DNA of 64,000 nucleotides from Cohnella endophytica (GCF_003628305.1 NZ_RBZM01000010.1:1-64000), one strand, 5' to 3'; positions 52,221 through 61,682 are shown, counted from the first letter of the stretch. The notes: a model not told the origin generated them from the letters alone. Numbers and translations are program-made.

Positions 52221-53666
52221 ATGACGGTTTATGAAATGAGCGTTTCCGCATCCCTTCTCATTCTTGCGATCGTGGTCATACGTGCGCTTGCCATTCATCA
52301 GCTTCCCAAAGCTACATTCCTAGTTTTGTGGGGAGTGGCCATGTGCCGGCTGCTTATCCCTTTTTCCGTAACCTCGTCATTTAGTTTATACGCGGCATTA
52401 GACAGACTCAATCATTTCCGGCCAGAGCTGCCTTCGGCAACGGTTACTTCCTTGCAACAGGTTGCAACCCTTAAACCAATCGCAAATGCTACTGAACAAG
52501 CCGTCGATGCCGCAACAGCAGCGGCAGTCTCGATAAATCCTGTTTGGATGATTTGGGTGACGGGCGTGACCGTTTGCGCATTATTTTTCCTTATTACGCA
52601 TTTCAGATTTCGTCGGGTATATCAGACTGCGCTTCCGATCGACAACCGTTTGATCGATGAATGGCTGCGTTCGCATAAGATCAGACGGCCGATTCAAATC
52701 AGGCAGTTGGACAGGATTAATGCACCCTTGACCTACGGAATTTTACGTCCGGTTATTCTATTGCCCAAGGCAACGGATTGGACGGACGAAAAGCAGTTGA
52801 GATATGTACTGATGCATGAATTCGTACACATCAAGCGGTTTGATACGTTATGGAAATGGCTGCTTGCGGCAAGCTTATGCGTCCATTGGTTTAATCCGAT
52901 GGTGTGGGTGATGTATCTATTAGCTAACCGTGATATTGAACTCTCATGCGATGAAACCGTTGTTCGCGCATTCGGTGCAAAGCAGAAATCTTCCTATGCG
53001 CTTACGTTAATCAACATGGAAGAAAAGCGAAGCATGTATGCGCCGTTTTGCAATAATTTCAGCAAAAATTCGATCGAAGAGAGGATAAAAGCAATCATGA
53101 AGCTGAAAAAGATCTCTATCGTCGGAACAGCGGCTGCATTGGTCTTGGTTATCGGCGTGTCAGTCGCTTTTGCAACGACCGGCCCCCATGCAAAGGGGAT
53201 TACGGCAACTGCTACGCCCGTCGCGCAAAATGCTTCCGAAAACCAAATATCAGGACACGGAAATTTGCTGAAGGCCGAGCCTAAAAAGGATGCATTTAAA
53301 GAAATCGATATAACCGATCTGAATTTGAATATCGACGCAAAAAATATCTCGGAGGCCAAAAACCTCACGGAATCAATCACAGGCGACGACTTTAGCAGCT
53401 TTGTAATCAAGTTTCAACAAGACATGGATGAAAGTACATTGAACTCTCAAAACATCCTCGTTTTTATAGGCAAAAAATCAACCGAATTTAACTACGCTTA
53501 TCATGCGAAATCAAGAAAGCTTAATATTGATCTTAAGCTGGATTCCGAACAAAAGTCGCAAGGCGGTTTTACCGCTGCGCCCGTGCGTATTTTGCTGACG
53601 AAAAAGATTAAAACGTCCGACGGAAAATTTATCGATAACGATTATGTTTGCTTATATCGCGAATAG
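52221..53666 (+). CDS. BlaR1-like M56 membrane metalloprotease with an unusual sensor domain
   Basis: A 481-residue membrane protein. Four or so membrane segments surround the zinc site HEFVH (His199, Glu200, His203), with ELSCDETVV at about 236 as the third ligand region. Beyond the last membrane segment (about 290-315, IVGTAAALVLVIGVSVAFATT) lies an outer domain of about 160 residues which is beta-rich (FVIKFQQDMDESTLN) and not a penicillin-binding fold. It resembles a Big-like domain, so the signal is probably not a beta-lactam. It follows the repressor gene by 9 bases and ends at a terminator. No target gene other than the pair itself is adjacent. Confidence 0.9.
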   Translation: MTVYEMSVSASLLILAIVVIRALAIHQLPKATFLVLWGVAMCRLLIPFSVTSSFSLYAALDRLNHFRPELPSATVTSLQQVATLKPIANATEQAVDAATAAAVSINPVWMIWVTGVTVCALFFLITHFRFRRVYQTALPIDNRLIDEWLRSHKIRRPIQIRQLDRINAPLTYGILRPVILLPKATDWTDEKQLRYVLMHEFVHIKRFDTLWKWLLAASLCVHWFNPMVWVMYLLANRDIELSCDETVVRAFGAKQKSSYALTLINMEEKRSMYAPFCNNFSKNSIEERIKAIMKLKKISIVGTAAALVLVIGVSVAFATTGPHAKGITATATPVAQNASENQISGHGNLLKAEPKKDAFKEIDITDLNLNIDAKNISEAKNLTESITGDDFSSFVIKFQQDMDESTLNSQNILVFIGKKSTEFNYAYHAKSRKLNIDLKLDSEQKSQGGFTAAPVRILLTKKIKTSDGKFIDNDYVCLYRE

Positions 53667-53671
53667 AAGAA

Positions 53672-53710
53672 GGGCCGGAGTTCCTCTAACGAGGAATTCC
53701 GGCCCCTCAA
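53672..53710 (+). terminator. Terminator of the first BlaI/BlaR1 module
   Basis: GGGCCGGAGTTCCTC pairs with GAGGAATTCCGGCCC with one mismatch. The T-tract is poor (CTCAATATT). The minus strand side serves the converging ferredoxin gene. Confidence 0.7.
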
Positions 53711-53730
53711 TATTCTATTAGGTAGTTAGA

Positions 53731-54054
53731 TCACTCTTGGGGACGAGTCCCCGGCTCCAAGCCCGTAGAAGTCGCCGTCTTGATCAGCCGTACCGTTAAG
53801 TCGCTATGTAGCCGAATTTGGCAAGATAGCCGGACGGCGGCGTCTTCGATTCCTTTGTTACGGAGGACCGTCGCTTCCGCCTCTTCCATCTCGCCCGCAT
53901 TCCCGGAGAGTACCTCTACGGCGCATGTCGTGCACTTGGCATTGCCGCCGCAGCGGTGCAAGATGTCGACCCCGCTATCCTCCAAAGCAAGAACGAGTTT
54001 CGTACCTTCGACCGCCTGAATGGCGTCTCTTCCTTCTACTTGAATCGTAGGCAT
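53731..54054 (-). CDS. 2Fe-2S ferredoxin
   Basis: A 107-residue plant/adrenodoxin-type ferredoxin with the ligands Cys35, Cys41, Cys44 (RCGGNAKCTTC) and Cys78 (LSCQI). The ATG at 54054 follows GAGGAGG; the longer frame to 54147 is not supported. It carries electrons for an unidentified oxidoreductase; it is not next to a partner gene, although the Fe(II) hydroxylase gene lies on the other strand. Confidence 0.92.
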   Translation of the reverse strand: MPTIQVEGRDAIQAVEGTKLVLALEDSGVDILHRCGGNAKCTTCAVEVLSGNAGEMEEAEATVLRNKGIEDAAVRLSCQIRLHSDLTVRLIKTATSTGLEPGTRPQE

Positions 54055-54284
54055 TGGCCATTCCTCCTCGGATTGTTCATCCTTATATTTTCCTAACCCG
54101 CTTCTATTAAACCATTGCCTTCGTGAATAAGTCCAATTCCAATCCAAATGTTAAGTTGCCGTTGACGAAAAATAGATAAAAATAAAAAAAATGGAAGAGG
54201 GATTCGGGGTTCCGCAAAGAACTATCTTTATGAACGGACATCATGTTCATTCGATTTACTTCTCAAATAATGGAGGATGAAACG

Positions 54285-54926
54285 ATGAACATTAAAGAGC
54301 AGACGATTTTTAATCTGACTGGAAACAATCTGAAAACAACGGATCAAGAGATTAACATTGTCGGCAAAATCGATGAACCGCTTATTCTGATATTGGAAAA
54401 CGTATTAAGCAGCGTTGAATGCGATGCGTTAGTTGATTTGGCTAAAAATAGATTGGAGCGAGCTAAAATAGGCAAGTCTCACGTCGTAAGCGAGATTAGA
54501 ACAAGCAGCAGCATGTTTTTCGAGGAAAGCGAAAATGAATTGATTCAAAAAATCGAAACTAGAGTATCCGATCTGATGAATATACCGATTTCGCATGCTG
54601 AACCGCTGCAAATTTTGCATTATAATGTCGGTGACCAGTATCAGCCTCATTTTGACTATTTTACGTCCGCGAATGTGGTCAACAATCGGATTAGCACGCT
54701 GGTAATGTATTTAAATGACGTGGAAGCAGGCGGCGAAACGCATTTTCCTTCGCTTCGTTTATCGGTAACTCCTAAGAAAGGCAGTGCCGTCTATTTTGAA
54801 TATTTTTATAGCGATCATCTCTTGAATGAACATACTTTACATGCAGGGAATCCCGTCGTAGTCGGGGAAAAATGGGTGGCTACCCAGTGGATGAGAAGAC
54901 AACGGCATCGTTACACAACGGAGTAG
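54285..54926 (+). CDS. 2-oxoglutarate/Fe(II)-dependent prolyl 4-hydroxylase
   Basis: A 213-residue cytoplasmic dioxygenase. Iron ligands His122, Asp124 (HFD) and His186 (LHAGNPV) are present, and Lys196 (GEKW) should bind 2-oxoglutarate. The pattern LQILHYNVGDQYQPHFDYF and LNDVEAGGETHFP is typical of bacterial P4H enzymes that hydroxylate prolines, in Bacillus species including collagen-like and elongation-factor peptides. GGAGG precedes the ATG at 54285. The substrate here is unknown. Confidence 0.93.
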   Translation: MNIKEQTIFNLTGNNLKTTDQEINIVGKIDEPLILILENVLSSVECDALVDLAKNRLERAKIGKSHVVSEIRTSSSMFFEESENELIQKIETRVSDLMNIPISHAEPLQILHYNVGDQYQPHFDYFTSANVVNNRISTLVMYLNDVEAGGETHFPSLRLSVTPKKGSAVYFEYFYSDHLLNEHTLHAGNPVVVGEKWVATQWMRRQRHRYTTE

Positions 54927-55071
54927 AGATGAACGGCGCGAAAGGCTTCCGATCTCACTTTGCCGATTCAGCCAGCTTCAAATAAAAAAAGAAGCAGTCG
55001 ATAAAGCAAAGATGATAGTATAAAAGAATAGAAATAGGTCCAGAGATTACATACGAAAGGGAAGTGTTGTT

Positions 55072-55335
55072 ATGGTAAAAGCTTATAAAAATTGCCAAAG
55101 CTGCGGAATGCCGCTGAAGCGGGATGAAAAAGGCGGAGGCACGGAAGCGGACGGAACGAAGAGCGTAAAATTTTGTAGTCATTGTTATGAAGAGGGTCAA
55201 TATACGTTACCCGAGATTACGGTCGGGCAAATGCAGGACCGCGTACGCGACAAGGTCATCGAATTCGGTATGCCTAAATTTATGGCCGGATTTTTTACCA
55301 GAGGCATACCTAAGCTGGAACGCTGGCGTAATTAG
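55072..55335 (+). CDS. Small zinc-ribbon protein
   Basis: An 87-residue protein with two CxxC pairs, Cys8/Cys11 (CQSCGMPL) and Cys35/Cys38 (CSHC), forming a zinc ribbon, and a C-terminal helical part (EITVGQMQDRVRDKVIEF). It belongs to the widespread zinc-ribbon-containing DUF proteins of unknown function that begin with the C-x-S-C-G-M-P pattern. AAGGGAAGTG precedes the ATG. Confidence 0.88.
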   Translation: MVKAYKNCQSCGMPLKRDEKGGGTEADGTKSVKFCSHCYEEGQYTLPEITVGQMQDRVRDKVIEFGMPKFMAGFFTRGIPKLERWRN

Positions 55336-55378
55336 TGGGCAATGGTACTATAAAGCCAAAATTCAAAAGTGAAAACAA

Positions 55379-55416
55379 GGCCAGAATTCCTCGTCCGAGG
55401 GTTCTGGCCGTTGTTG
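55379..55416 (+). terminator. Terminator of the zinc-ribbon gene
   Basis: GGCCAGAATTCCTC pairs with GAGGGTTCTGGCC (one wobble and one gap), followed by GTTGTTGTTT. Confidence 0.65.
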
Positions 55417-55457
55417 TTTAGGAGACGTGCTGCGCGATATCAACATGAGGGGTCACG

Positions 55458-55512
55458 TTGACAGCCTCGGTTTATAGTTATAAACTAAATCTAAAGGTTT
55501 ATAACTATAAAC
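55458..55512 (+). promoter_or_regulatory. Promoter and paired operators of the second BlaI/BlaR1 module
   Basis: TTGACA (55458-55463) and TAAACT (55481-55486), 17 bp apart, form a promoter. Two dyads of the form GTTTATA-NN-TATAAAC lie at 55470-55485 and 55497-55512; they are reverse complements of each other and start 27 bp apart. Their sequence is entirely different from the operators of the first module, so the two repressors should not cross-talk. Confidence 0.85.
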
Positions 55513-55529
55513 CATGGCGGGAGGCAAGT

Positions 55530-55892
55530 ATGAATAATTTGAAGCTTTGCGAAAGCGATTATCGCTTTATGCTGGTAGTGTGGGAGAACGAGCCTGTAGC
55601 TTCGGGGCAGTTGGTAACGCTATGCTCTGAAAAGCTCGGTTGGAAGAAGCCCACCACCTATACGGTTCTTCGGAAAATGTGCGAAAAAGGACTGCTTAAA
55701 AACGAGGATACGATTGTGAGCTCCATTGTACCCAAGGGGCAAGTACAAGCTTATGAGAGCGAACATTTTATAGAGCGGACTTTCGAGGGCTCGCTTCCGC
55801 AGTTTCTCGTTTCGTTTTTCGGAAATAAGCCGTTGTCCAAGAAGGAAGCTGAAGAGCTAAAGCGCTTGATTGACGAACACGAGGAGCGATGA
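55530..55892 (+). CDS. BlaI/MecI-family repressor, second module
   Basis: A 120-residue winged-helix repressor: CESDYRFMLVVWENEPVASGQLV, recognition helix WKKPTTYTVLRKMCEKGLL, then a dimerisation helix (KKEAEELKRLIDEHEE). The ATG at 55530 follows GGGAGG. Its stop overlaps the protease gene start by 4 bases (ATGA), so the two are translationally coupled. It should autorepress from the dyads at 55470-55512. Confidence 0.92.
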   Translation: MNNLKLCESDYRFMLVVWENEPVASGQLVTLCSEKLGWKKPTTYTVLRKMCEKGLLKNEDTIVSSIVPKGQVQAYESEHFIERTFEGSLPQFLVSFFGNKPLSKKEAEELKRLIDEHEER

Positions 55893-57463
55893 GAATGGAA
55901 ATGCTGTTCTTGAAGCTGCTCAACATGAGCATTACGGCGACTTATGTAATCCTTGCAGTGCTTCTCATCCGCTTGCTACTGAAGAGAGCGCCAAAGAAGT
56001 ATTCGTATTTGTTGTGGGTCGTTGTCCTGTTCCGTCTGGTCTGTCCCGTATCCTTTACCTCCGGACTCAGTCTCTTTAATGCCGATCCCTTCGATATGAC
56101 GGCAGCGCAAAGAAGCGGCTACGTGGCGCTGAACTATGTCCCTGCCGATGTCGGGTATATGGAGACTCCGAAGGTGACGGTGGGAATCCCGACCTTGAAC
56201 GCCGTTGTCAACGGCAGTCTGCCCGCGCCTGTTCCGGGCGCCAGCGTCAATCCTCTGCAGATATGGATCCTGCTTGGCGCAGTCGTTTGGTGTCTAGGCT
56301 TCGCTGCAATGCTTATTTACGGCATGGTCACCTACATCCGCCTGAGACTTCGTATGGCCACGGCAGTTCGGCTGGACAAACATATCTTCGAGTCGGATAA
56401 CATCCGGTCGCCCTTCGTTCTCGGCTTTATCAAACCCCGAATTTATATTCCCTTTGGCCTCGGCGAACAGGAGCGTCTGCACATTCTTCGGCATGAGGCG
56501 TGTCATCTAAAAAGGAAGGACCACTTGATCAAGCCGATCGCTTTTCTGGTTGTTGCCTTTCATTGGTTTAATCCGCTTGTTTGGCTTGCCTTTGCGTCGA
56601 TGGCAAAAGATATGGAAATGAGTTGCGATGAAAAAGTGCTGTCGGAGATCGGTACGGGCGAGAAGAAAGAATACTGCGCGTCGCTGCTCTCTTTTGCGGT
56701 AAATCATCGTTTTCCGGCGGCGGGTCCGCTTGCTTTCGGAGAGACGAGCGTCCGGGAGCGAGTAAAGAACGTTTTACGCTTTAAGGCGCCGAAAAGAGGG
56801 GTTGTCGCCCTATCGGCCGTTGCTTGCATGATAGTCGTGGCCGCCTGTGCCACGAATCCGACGGTGAATGCGATGACAAAGGACATAGAGAAGCTGTACG
56901 GCAATTACAGCTTTGATAAGCAGGTCTACATGAATCCGCTCAGCTCCACCTTCTACCTTGAGGGGCTTAAGGAGTATTACACGCTGACTGATAAATCGCT
57001 CATCATAACCGACCAAACAGGTAAGCAGCAAATCATGGCGACCGACTATGAGCGGACAAAGGTGGATGAGCAGGAGTTTAGGAACAGTTTTTTTGCGGAA
57101 GGCATCGGCGTTCCCGATATTGCCCCGTACAAAGAGAGATATCAGTACGCATTGACCGATCCGTCCGCTTCTCCCGCTTACCGTCTCTATGTGTTGGATG
57201 GCGAGATGTGGCTTGCGAAAGTACACAAGGATACCGCTAATGTTCTAAAGAGCGAATATATCTGGAGCATTTATAAAATTAAAAAACTTGACGAGCGGAT
57301 ACCGGGGAAAGCCGTTATAGTCGAAGCCCAGGACCGCGTCGATGAATTTCTAGCCCTGAATAAGGACTTCGAATCGGGATATGACAACGACACAAGCTAT
57401 AACATCACGCCGGCAGCTTGTCCTTGTTCGCCGCAACCCTATCCAATCGGAGCGGCTTTGTGA
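55889..57463 (+). CDS. BlaR1-like M56 membrane metalloprotease, second module, probably frameshifted near the end
   Basis: A 524-residue protein with membrane segments at about 12-32, 40-58, 125-147 and 305-325, and the zinc site HEACH (His202, Glu203, His206) with EMSCDEKVL as the third ligand region. The outer domain (about 330-500) is not penicillin-binding; it contains YSFDKQVYMNPLSSTFYLEG and YRLYVLDGEMWLAKV, a lipocalin-like or unknown fold. The last 17 residues look random and stop at 57463. In another frame protein-like sequence continues (GFVNYEIEGTDVLADIVYSD) to TGA at 57540, 8 bases before the terminator, so a frameshift around 57410-57440 is likely. Confidence 0.85.
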   Translation: MRMEMLFLKLLNMSITATYVILAVLLIRLLLKRAPKKYSYLLWVVVLFRLVCPVSFTSGLSLFNADPFDMTAAQRSGYVALNYVPADVGYMETPKVTVGIPTLNAVVNGSLPAPVPGASVNPLQIWILLGAVVWCLGFAAMLIYGMVTYIRLRLRMATAVRLDKHIFESDNIRSPFVLGFIKPRIYIPFGLGEQERLHILRHEACHLKRKDHLIKPIAFLVVAFHWFNPLVWLAFASMAKDMEMSCDEKVLSEIGTGEKKEYCASLLSFAVNHRFPAAGPLAFGETSVRERVKNVLRFKAPKRGVVALSAVACMIVVAACATNPTVNAMTKDIEKLYGNYSFDKQVYMNPLSSTFYLEGLKEYYTLTDKSLIITDQTGKQQIMATDYERTKVDEQEFRNSFFAEGIGVPDIAPYKERYQYALTDPSASPAYRLYVLDGEMWLAKVHKDTANVLKSEYIWSIYKIKKLDERIPGKAVIVEAQDRVDEFLALNKDFESGYDNDTSYNITPAACPCSPQPYPIGAAL

Positions 57464-57547
57464 ATTATGAGATCGAGGGCACCGATGTTCTTGCGGATAT
57501 CGTTTATTCCGATGGTCAAATCTCAATCAACCAGAAATGATGTTTAA

Positions 57548-57581
57548 GCCCTCATCTTCATGACAAGATGGGGGTTATTTG
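57548..57581 (+). terminator. Terminator of the second BlaI/BlaR1 module
   Basis: GCCCTCATCTT pairs with AAGATGGGGGTT (two wobbles or mismatches), followed by ATTTGAT. It lies directly after the shifted-frame stop at 57540. Confidence 0.65.
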
Positions 57582-57700
57582 ATGTTTATCTAGGCAAATG
57601 ATTGAAATTAGCCTGCTAGGGTGAAAACCTCCACCAATGTATCACACCGTACATAGTATGAGCCAAATGAGGTGTGAACCGCCTGTTTCGGGGGGTAAAT

Positions 57701-59563
57701 ATGGAGTTGCTGGAGAAGGTACAATTAGAAATCGAACGATACATCGGCCGTCTGAGGACGGAACAACATGTGGACGGGTCATGGAGGTACTGTTTTGAAG
57801 CAGGGCCTGTGACTGACGCCTATATGATGATTCTCTTAAGCACTCTTAACAGCCAGGACAAGGAGCTTATTCCCTTGCTGGGTCGGCGCTTGCTGAACAA
57901 ACAGGCAGCGAATGGAGCATGGAAGCAGTACGACGACGATGAAGGTCATCTCTCTTCAACGATAGAGGCATATACCGGGCTGCTGCTTTCCGGCTATTTA
58001 GATCGACATGATCGCCATATGCAATTGGCGGAAGCATTTATCCTTCGTAACGGCGGAGTTGAGAAGGCTCATATTTCCACCAAGTTCATGCTGGCTTTGA
58101 ATCATCTCTACCCCTGGCCGGCCTTTTATCCGATCCCGCTATTCTTATTGCATATGCCCAAGTTTATCCCCTTTAGCTTTTATAGATGGAGTTCCTATGT
58201 TCGCACTCATTTTGCCCCCGTATTGATTCTTTGCCACCGGAAATTCTCGCTTAGGAAGCCATCCGCGTCGGACATCACTCATTTATTTGTAACTCGTAAA
58301 TATAGGAGACTTAATAGAAAGGGTCGTTGGTTACATGTATTTTCGAAACGCCGGAGGGCTAATCCTATCTCTAAGGCGGCAATAAAGAAAGCGGAGAGTT
58401 ATATGCTGCAAAATATCGTACAGGACGGTACTCTTAGCAGTTATGCGAGCGCGACCTTCTTCATGATTTATGCTCTTCTGTCTCTTGGCTACGAGCATGA
58501 TTCTCCTGTTATTCAGCATGCTATTCGGGGGTTAACCTCATTTGGATACCCAATAAACGATGAGACCCATATTCAGAACTCTCCTTCTACGGTATGGGAT
58601 ACGGCGCTGATCTGCCATACTTTACAGGAAGCGGGACTTACGACAGAAGATCCGGCGATTCGGAATGCTGCTCAATATTTACTTGCTCTTCAGCAAAGAG
58701 ATCTAGGGGGGAGAAGAGGGAACGCTTCTGTTCACCTTGCAGGCGGATGGGGATTTTCCGAAGGAAGCACCGCAAATCCGGATGTGGACGATACGCAGGC
58801 CGTTTTGCGGGCGCTTACGCGGTTGGCCGACCATCAATTAGACTATCGGGAGGCGTGGAGAACAGGAGTTAACTGGTTGTTAGGGATGCAAAACGATGAT
58901 GGGGGCTGGGCGGCCTTCGAGAAGAACAGCGTCCCCTCTATAACTCGCCTATTCAAGATACAGAACTTTGTCGATACGGCTGTGGATCCTTCCGCAGCGG
59001 ATATAACAGGTCGAACCCTTGAATTTCTAGGCAGTCACTTCAGATTGACAATGGCTCATCCTCGGGTTCAAGACAGCGTACATTGGCTCATCAAAAATCA
59101 AAAAAAAGATGGATCATGGTATGGTCGGTGGGGAATTTCATTTATTTATGGTACATGGGCCGCCGTTACCGGGATGAGAGCGGTTGGGATGTCGGCCGAT
59201 CACCTGAATGTTCGACAAGCGATTGACTGGCTGTTAAAGATCAGGAAATCGGACGGTGGATGGGGCGAGTCTTGCAAGAGCGATATACGCAAAGAGTATG
59301 TTCCTGCTCCCTACTCTACGGTGGTTCACACGGCCTGGGCGCTCGATGCGCTCATTGCCGTCCATGAACAGCCGACGGAAGAGATCAATAAGGGACTGGC
59401 CAATTTAATGGAATGGAACAGGCAGGAAAGTAAACGATCCTCGTACCCGACCGGTGCCGGGCTGCCCGGACACTTCTATATTCATTATCACAGTTATTCT
59501 CGTATTTGGCCCTTGCTCACCTTGAGTCATTATAGGAAGAAATACAAAGTCTGCAGCCTATAA
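57701..59563 (+). CDS. sqhC: Sporulenol synthase-type terpene cyclase (SqhC)
   Basis: A 620-residue protein of the squalene-hopene cyclase family. It has repeated QW motifs (for example QNDDGGWAAF, KNQKKDGSWYGRW, GGWGESC) and the catalytic acid motif DVDD at residues 361-364. The N-terminal part (KFMLALNHLYPWPAFYPIPLF, SSYVRTHFAPV) follows Bacillus subtilis SqhC from memory more closely than hopene-forming enzymes, so tetraprenyl-beta-curcumene to sporulenol is the favoured reaction, in membranes of sporulating cells. The ATG at 57701 follows GGGGGG. It stands alone, without squalene synthase genes nearby. Confidence 0.88.
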   Translation: MELLEKVQLEIERYIGRLRTEQHVDGSWRYCFEAGPVTDAYMMILLSTLNSQDKELIPLLGRRLLNKQAANGAWKQYDDDEGHLSSTIEAYTGLLLSGYLDRHDRHMQLAEAFILRNGGVEKAHISTKFMLALNHLYPWPAFYPIPLFLLHMPKFIPFSFYRWSSYVRTHFAPVLILCHRKFSLRKPSASDITHLFVTRKYRRLNRKGRWLHVFSKRRRANPISKAAIKKAESYMLQNIVQDGTLSSYASATFFMIYALLSLGYEHDSPVIQHAIRGLTSFGYPINDETHIQNSPSTVWDTALICHTLQEAGLTTEDPAIRNAAQYLLALQQRDLGGRRGNASVHLAGGWGFSEGSTANPDVDDTQAVLRALTRLADHQLDYREAWRTGVNWLLGMQNDDGGWAAFEKNSVPSITRLFKIQNFVDTAVDPSAADITGRTLEFLGSHFRLTMAHPRVQDSVHWLIKNQKKDGSWYGRWGISFIYGTWAAVTGMRAVGMSADHLNVRQAIDWLLKIRKSDGGWGESCKSDIRKEYVPAPYSTVVHTAWALDALIAVHEQPTEEINKGLANLMEWNRQESKRSSYPTGAGLPGHFYIHYHSYSRIWPLLTLSHYRKKYKVCSL

Positions 59564-59699
59564 TCAATTTAACTTATACGAGAGAGCAGCCCTGTCCCCT
59601 TTCCGAACGATCACATATGCTAAACTATCCGCCACAAAGCCGGAGAAAGCTTATAATGGCGAGAAAACGATCAATACGGAAGGGGGAATTGGAGAAGTT

Positions 59700-59981
59700 A
59701 TGGCATACCTTGACCCGCAATTAATGAGAACGTTCCGCTGCAAATTCATGAACCCTCTGCATTTCCACCGTGTTTGCGGAATTCTTAGGTCCCATCGATT
59801 CGAAGATTTAAAAGACCACGGCAAGTGCTGCCGGATGATTGATCGGCTATCCGATTGTATGGGAGTGCCGGTCACGCCCGAACAAAGGGAGAACGCAGCC
59901 CAGTGGCTAATGAATTGTTGCGTCGACCCTGAGAATCCTTACCATCGCAGACGGATGTGGGGTCTAATCCATGGATTTTGA
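59700..59981 (+). CDS. Unknown small cysteine-containing protein
   Basis: A 93-residue protein with six cysteines, including CC pairs (KCCRM, NCCVD), and many His/Arg residues. GGAGAAGTT precedes the ATG. No family is recognised. The composition is protein-like, and a terminator follows 20 bases after the stop, which supports a real gene. Confidence 0.65.
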   Translation: MAYLDPQLMRTFRCKFMNPLHFHRVCGILRSHRFEDLKDHGKCCRMIDRLSDCMGVPVTPEQRENAAQWLMNCCVDPENPYHRRRMWGLIHGF

Positions 59982-60000
59982 TATCGTTTAGAGTGATAGG

Positions 60001-60030
60001 GAGCTGTCTATTGGGCAGCTCTTTGTTTCT
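60001..60030 (+). terminator. Terminator of the small cysteine-containing gene
   Basis: GAGCTGTC pairs with GGGCAGCTC, followed by TTTGTTT. Confidence 0.75.
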
Positions 60031-60196
60031 GATGGAGTCCTATTCAGTAGCGAAATGAGCTCAAGAAGTTAAGGCTGACGAAGGATAGTTTAAGAACGCC
60101 TCATTCTTTCGGTGCTTTCCTTTGTTATACACTGGGGTTAGCCGATCTACATACCGGGGATACCTCCCGTATAGATCTATCCGGGAGGAAACCTGT

Positions 60197-61624
60197 ATGA
60201 GAAAGATGCTTGCGAGACTATTATTGCCGGGAGCTATGCTGCTGTTCGTTCTTAGCGGGTGCACATCCTCCGACTCGCCTCCGAATGCCGATATTTCCTC
60301 GGGGAATCCTATATACACGAGTATATTCACCGCCGATCCTTCAGCTCACGTGTGAGATGACGGGCGTATTTATGTGTATCCTTCGCACGATATTTTCCCC
60401 TCCAGAGGCAGCGATCTGATGGATAAATATCACGTCTTCTCGTCGGACAACATGGTGGACTGGGTGGACGAAGGTCAAATACTGGGAGCAGACGACGTGT
60501 CGTGGGGGCGGCCGGAAGGCGGCTTTATGTGGGCTCCGGACGCCGCTTATAAGGACGGAAAATATTACTTCTATTTTCCCCATCCTAGCGATTCGAATTG
60601 GAATAATTCCTGGAAAATAGGCGTGGCCACAAGCGATAAGCCAGCTGCGAATTTCACCGTCAAAGGTTATATAGAGGGGCTTCCCGGCGACAGTCTGATC
60701 GATCCGAGCGTGTTCCGAGACGACGACGGGACCTATTACCTCTATGCCGGCGGCGGAGGGAAAAGCTTCGGCGTCAAGCTGGGCGACGACATGATGTCGA
60801 TAGACGGTCAGCCCAAGCGATTCGCCGAGCTGGAGGACTTCCATGAAGCCAGCTGGGTATTTAAACGGAAAGGCATGTATTACCTGATGTACGCCGACAA
60901 TCATTCAGGTGGCAACCAGATGAGGTACGCGACCAGCGACAGTCCGCTTGGACCGTGGAAAAACCGCGGCGTCTTTCTGGACCCGGTGAAAAATAGCGGA
61001 ACGACGCACGGATCTATCGTCCAATTCAAGGGTAACTGGTATTTGTTCTATCACAATGCCGAAATCTCATCCAACGGTACGCTGCGCTCCGTCTGCGTGG
61101 ACCAGGTGTTCTTCGATAAAGACGGGGCCATCCAGAAGGTACAACAGACGACCGAGGGCGTCCCATCCGTCGGACCGCGCTCCAAAGCCACGGAGGTCAA
61201 ATATCGCGACTTGGTCGGGGAGAGCTTCGAGAAATATACCGAGAAGTCGGAGTATCCGGTGAACGGCGACCATGTATCCGTCGGGGGCGGGGCGACCCGA
61301 ACGAATGCAAGCATTGAAAATATGCATACCGAAGGTTCCTACATAGAGCTCACCGGCGTTAATGGAGGCGCAGGCGGCAAGGCGTTACTGACCGTAACCT
61401 ATGCTTCCGCCGACGGCGGAGCGGCCTTTAAGGTAGACGCCAGCGGCGATCCGTCGGGAGAAGGTTACTTTCTTTCCCTGCCCGGCACGGGAGGCTGGAG
61501 CGCCTACACCGGTCGTGCCAGTAGACTGATCGATCTTAAACCGGGTACGGACAACGTCATTCGAATAAGCGGGGGCATGGGAGGGGCGAATGTTTCCCTC
61601 GTCACCGTTTCCCTCACAACGTGA
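60197..61624 (+). pseudogene. GH43 glycosidase lipoprotein interrupted by one in-frame TGA
   Basis: The ATG at 60197 follows GGGAGG and opens a lipoprotein signal peptide (lipobox VLSGC). The frame reads to FTADPSAHV and meets TGA at 60353-60355, then continues in the same frame as DDGRIYVYPSHDIFPSRGSD for 423 more codons to 61624. GH43 enzymes normally have ADPSAHVW-x-DGR at this site, so the TGA replaces a TGG tryptophan. The catalytic Asp near the start (FTADPSAHV), the transition-state Asp (SLIDPSVFRDDDG) and the acid Glu (FHEASWVFKR) are all present. A C-terminal CBM6-like domain follows (about 330-475). It is probably a recent arabinosidase/xylosidase-type pseudogene or a strain-specific null allele. 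Confidence 0.85.
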
Positions 61625-61636
61625 GTTCTTATCCTG

Positions 61637-61682
61637 AATACAGAGCGTGGCGAAGTTTGAAGCCATTGCTCTGTATTTTTTT
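61637..61682 (+). terminator. Terminator of the GH43 gene
   Basis: AATACAGAGC pairs with GCTCTGTATT, followed by TTTTTT. Stem and loop resemble those in repeat copies 2 and 3, but there is no tail repeat. Confidence 0.85.

Noticed and set aside
60353..60355. TGA in the GH43 gene read as selenocysteine
   Set aside because: The family has tryptophan here, no selenocysteine insertion hairpin is expected or seen, and no selenoprotein genes are present.
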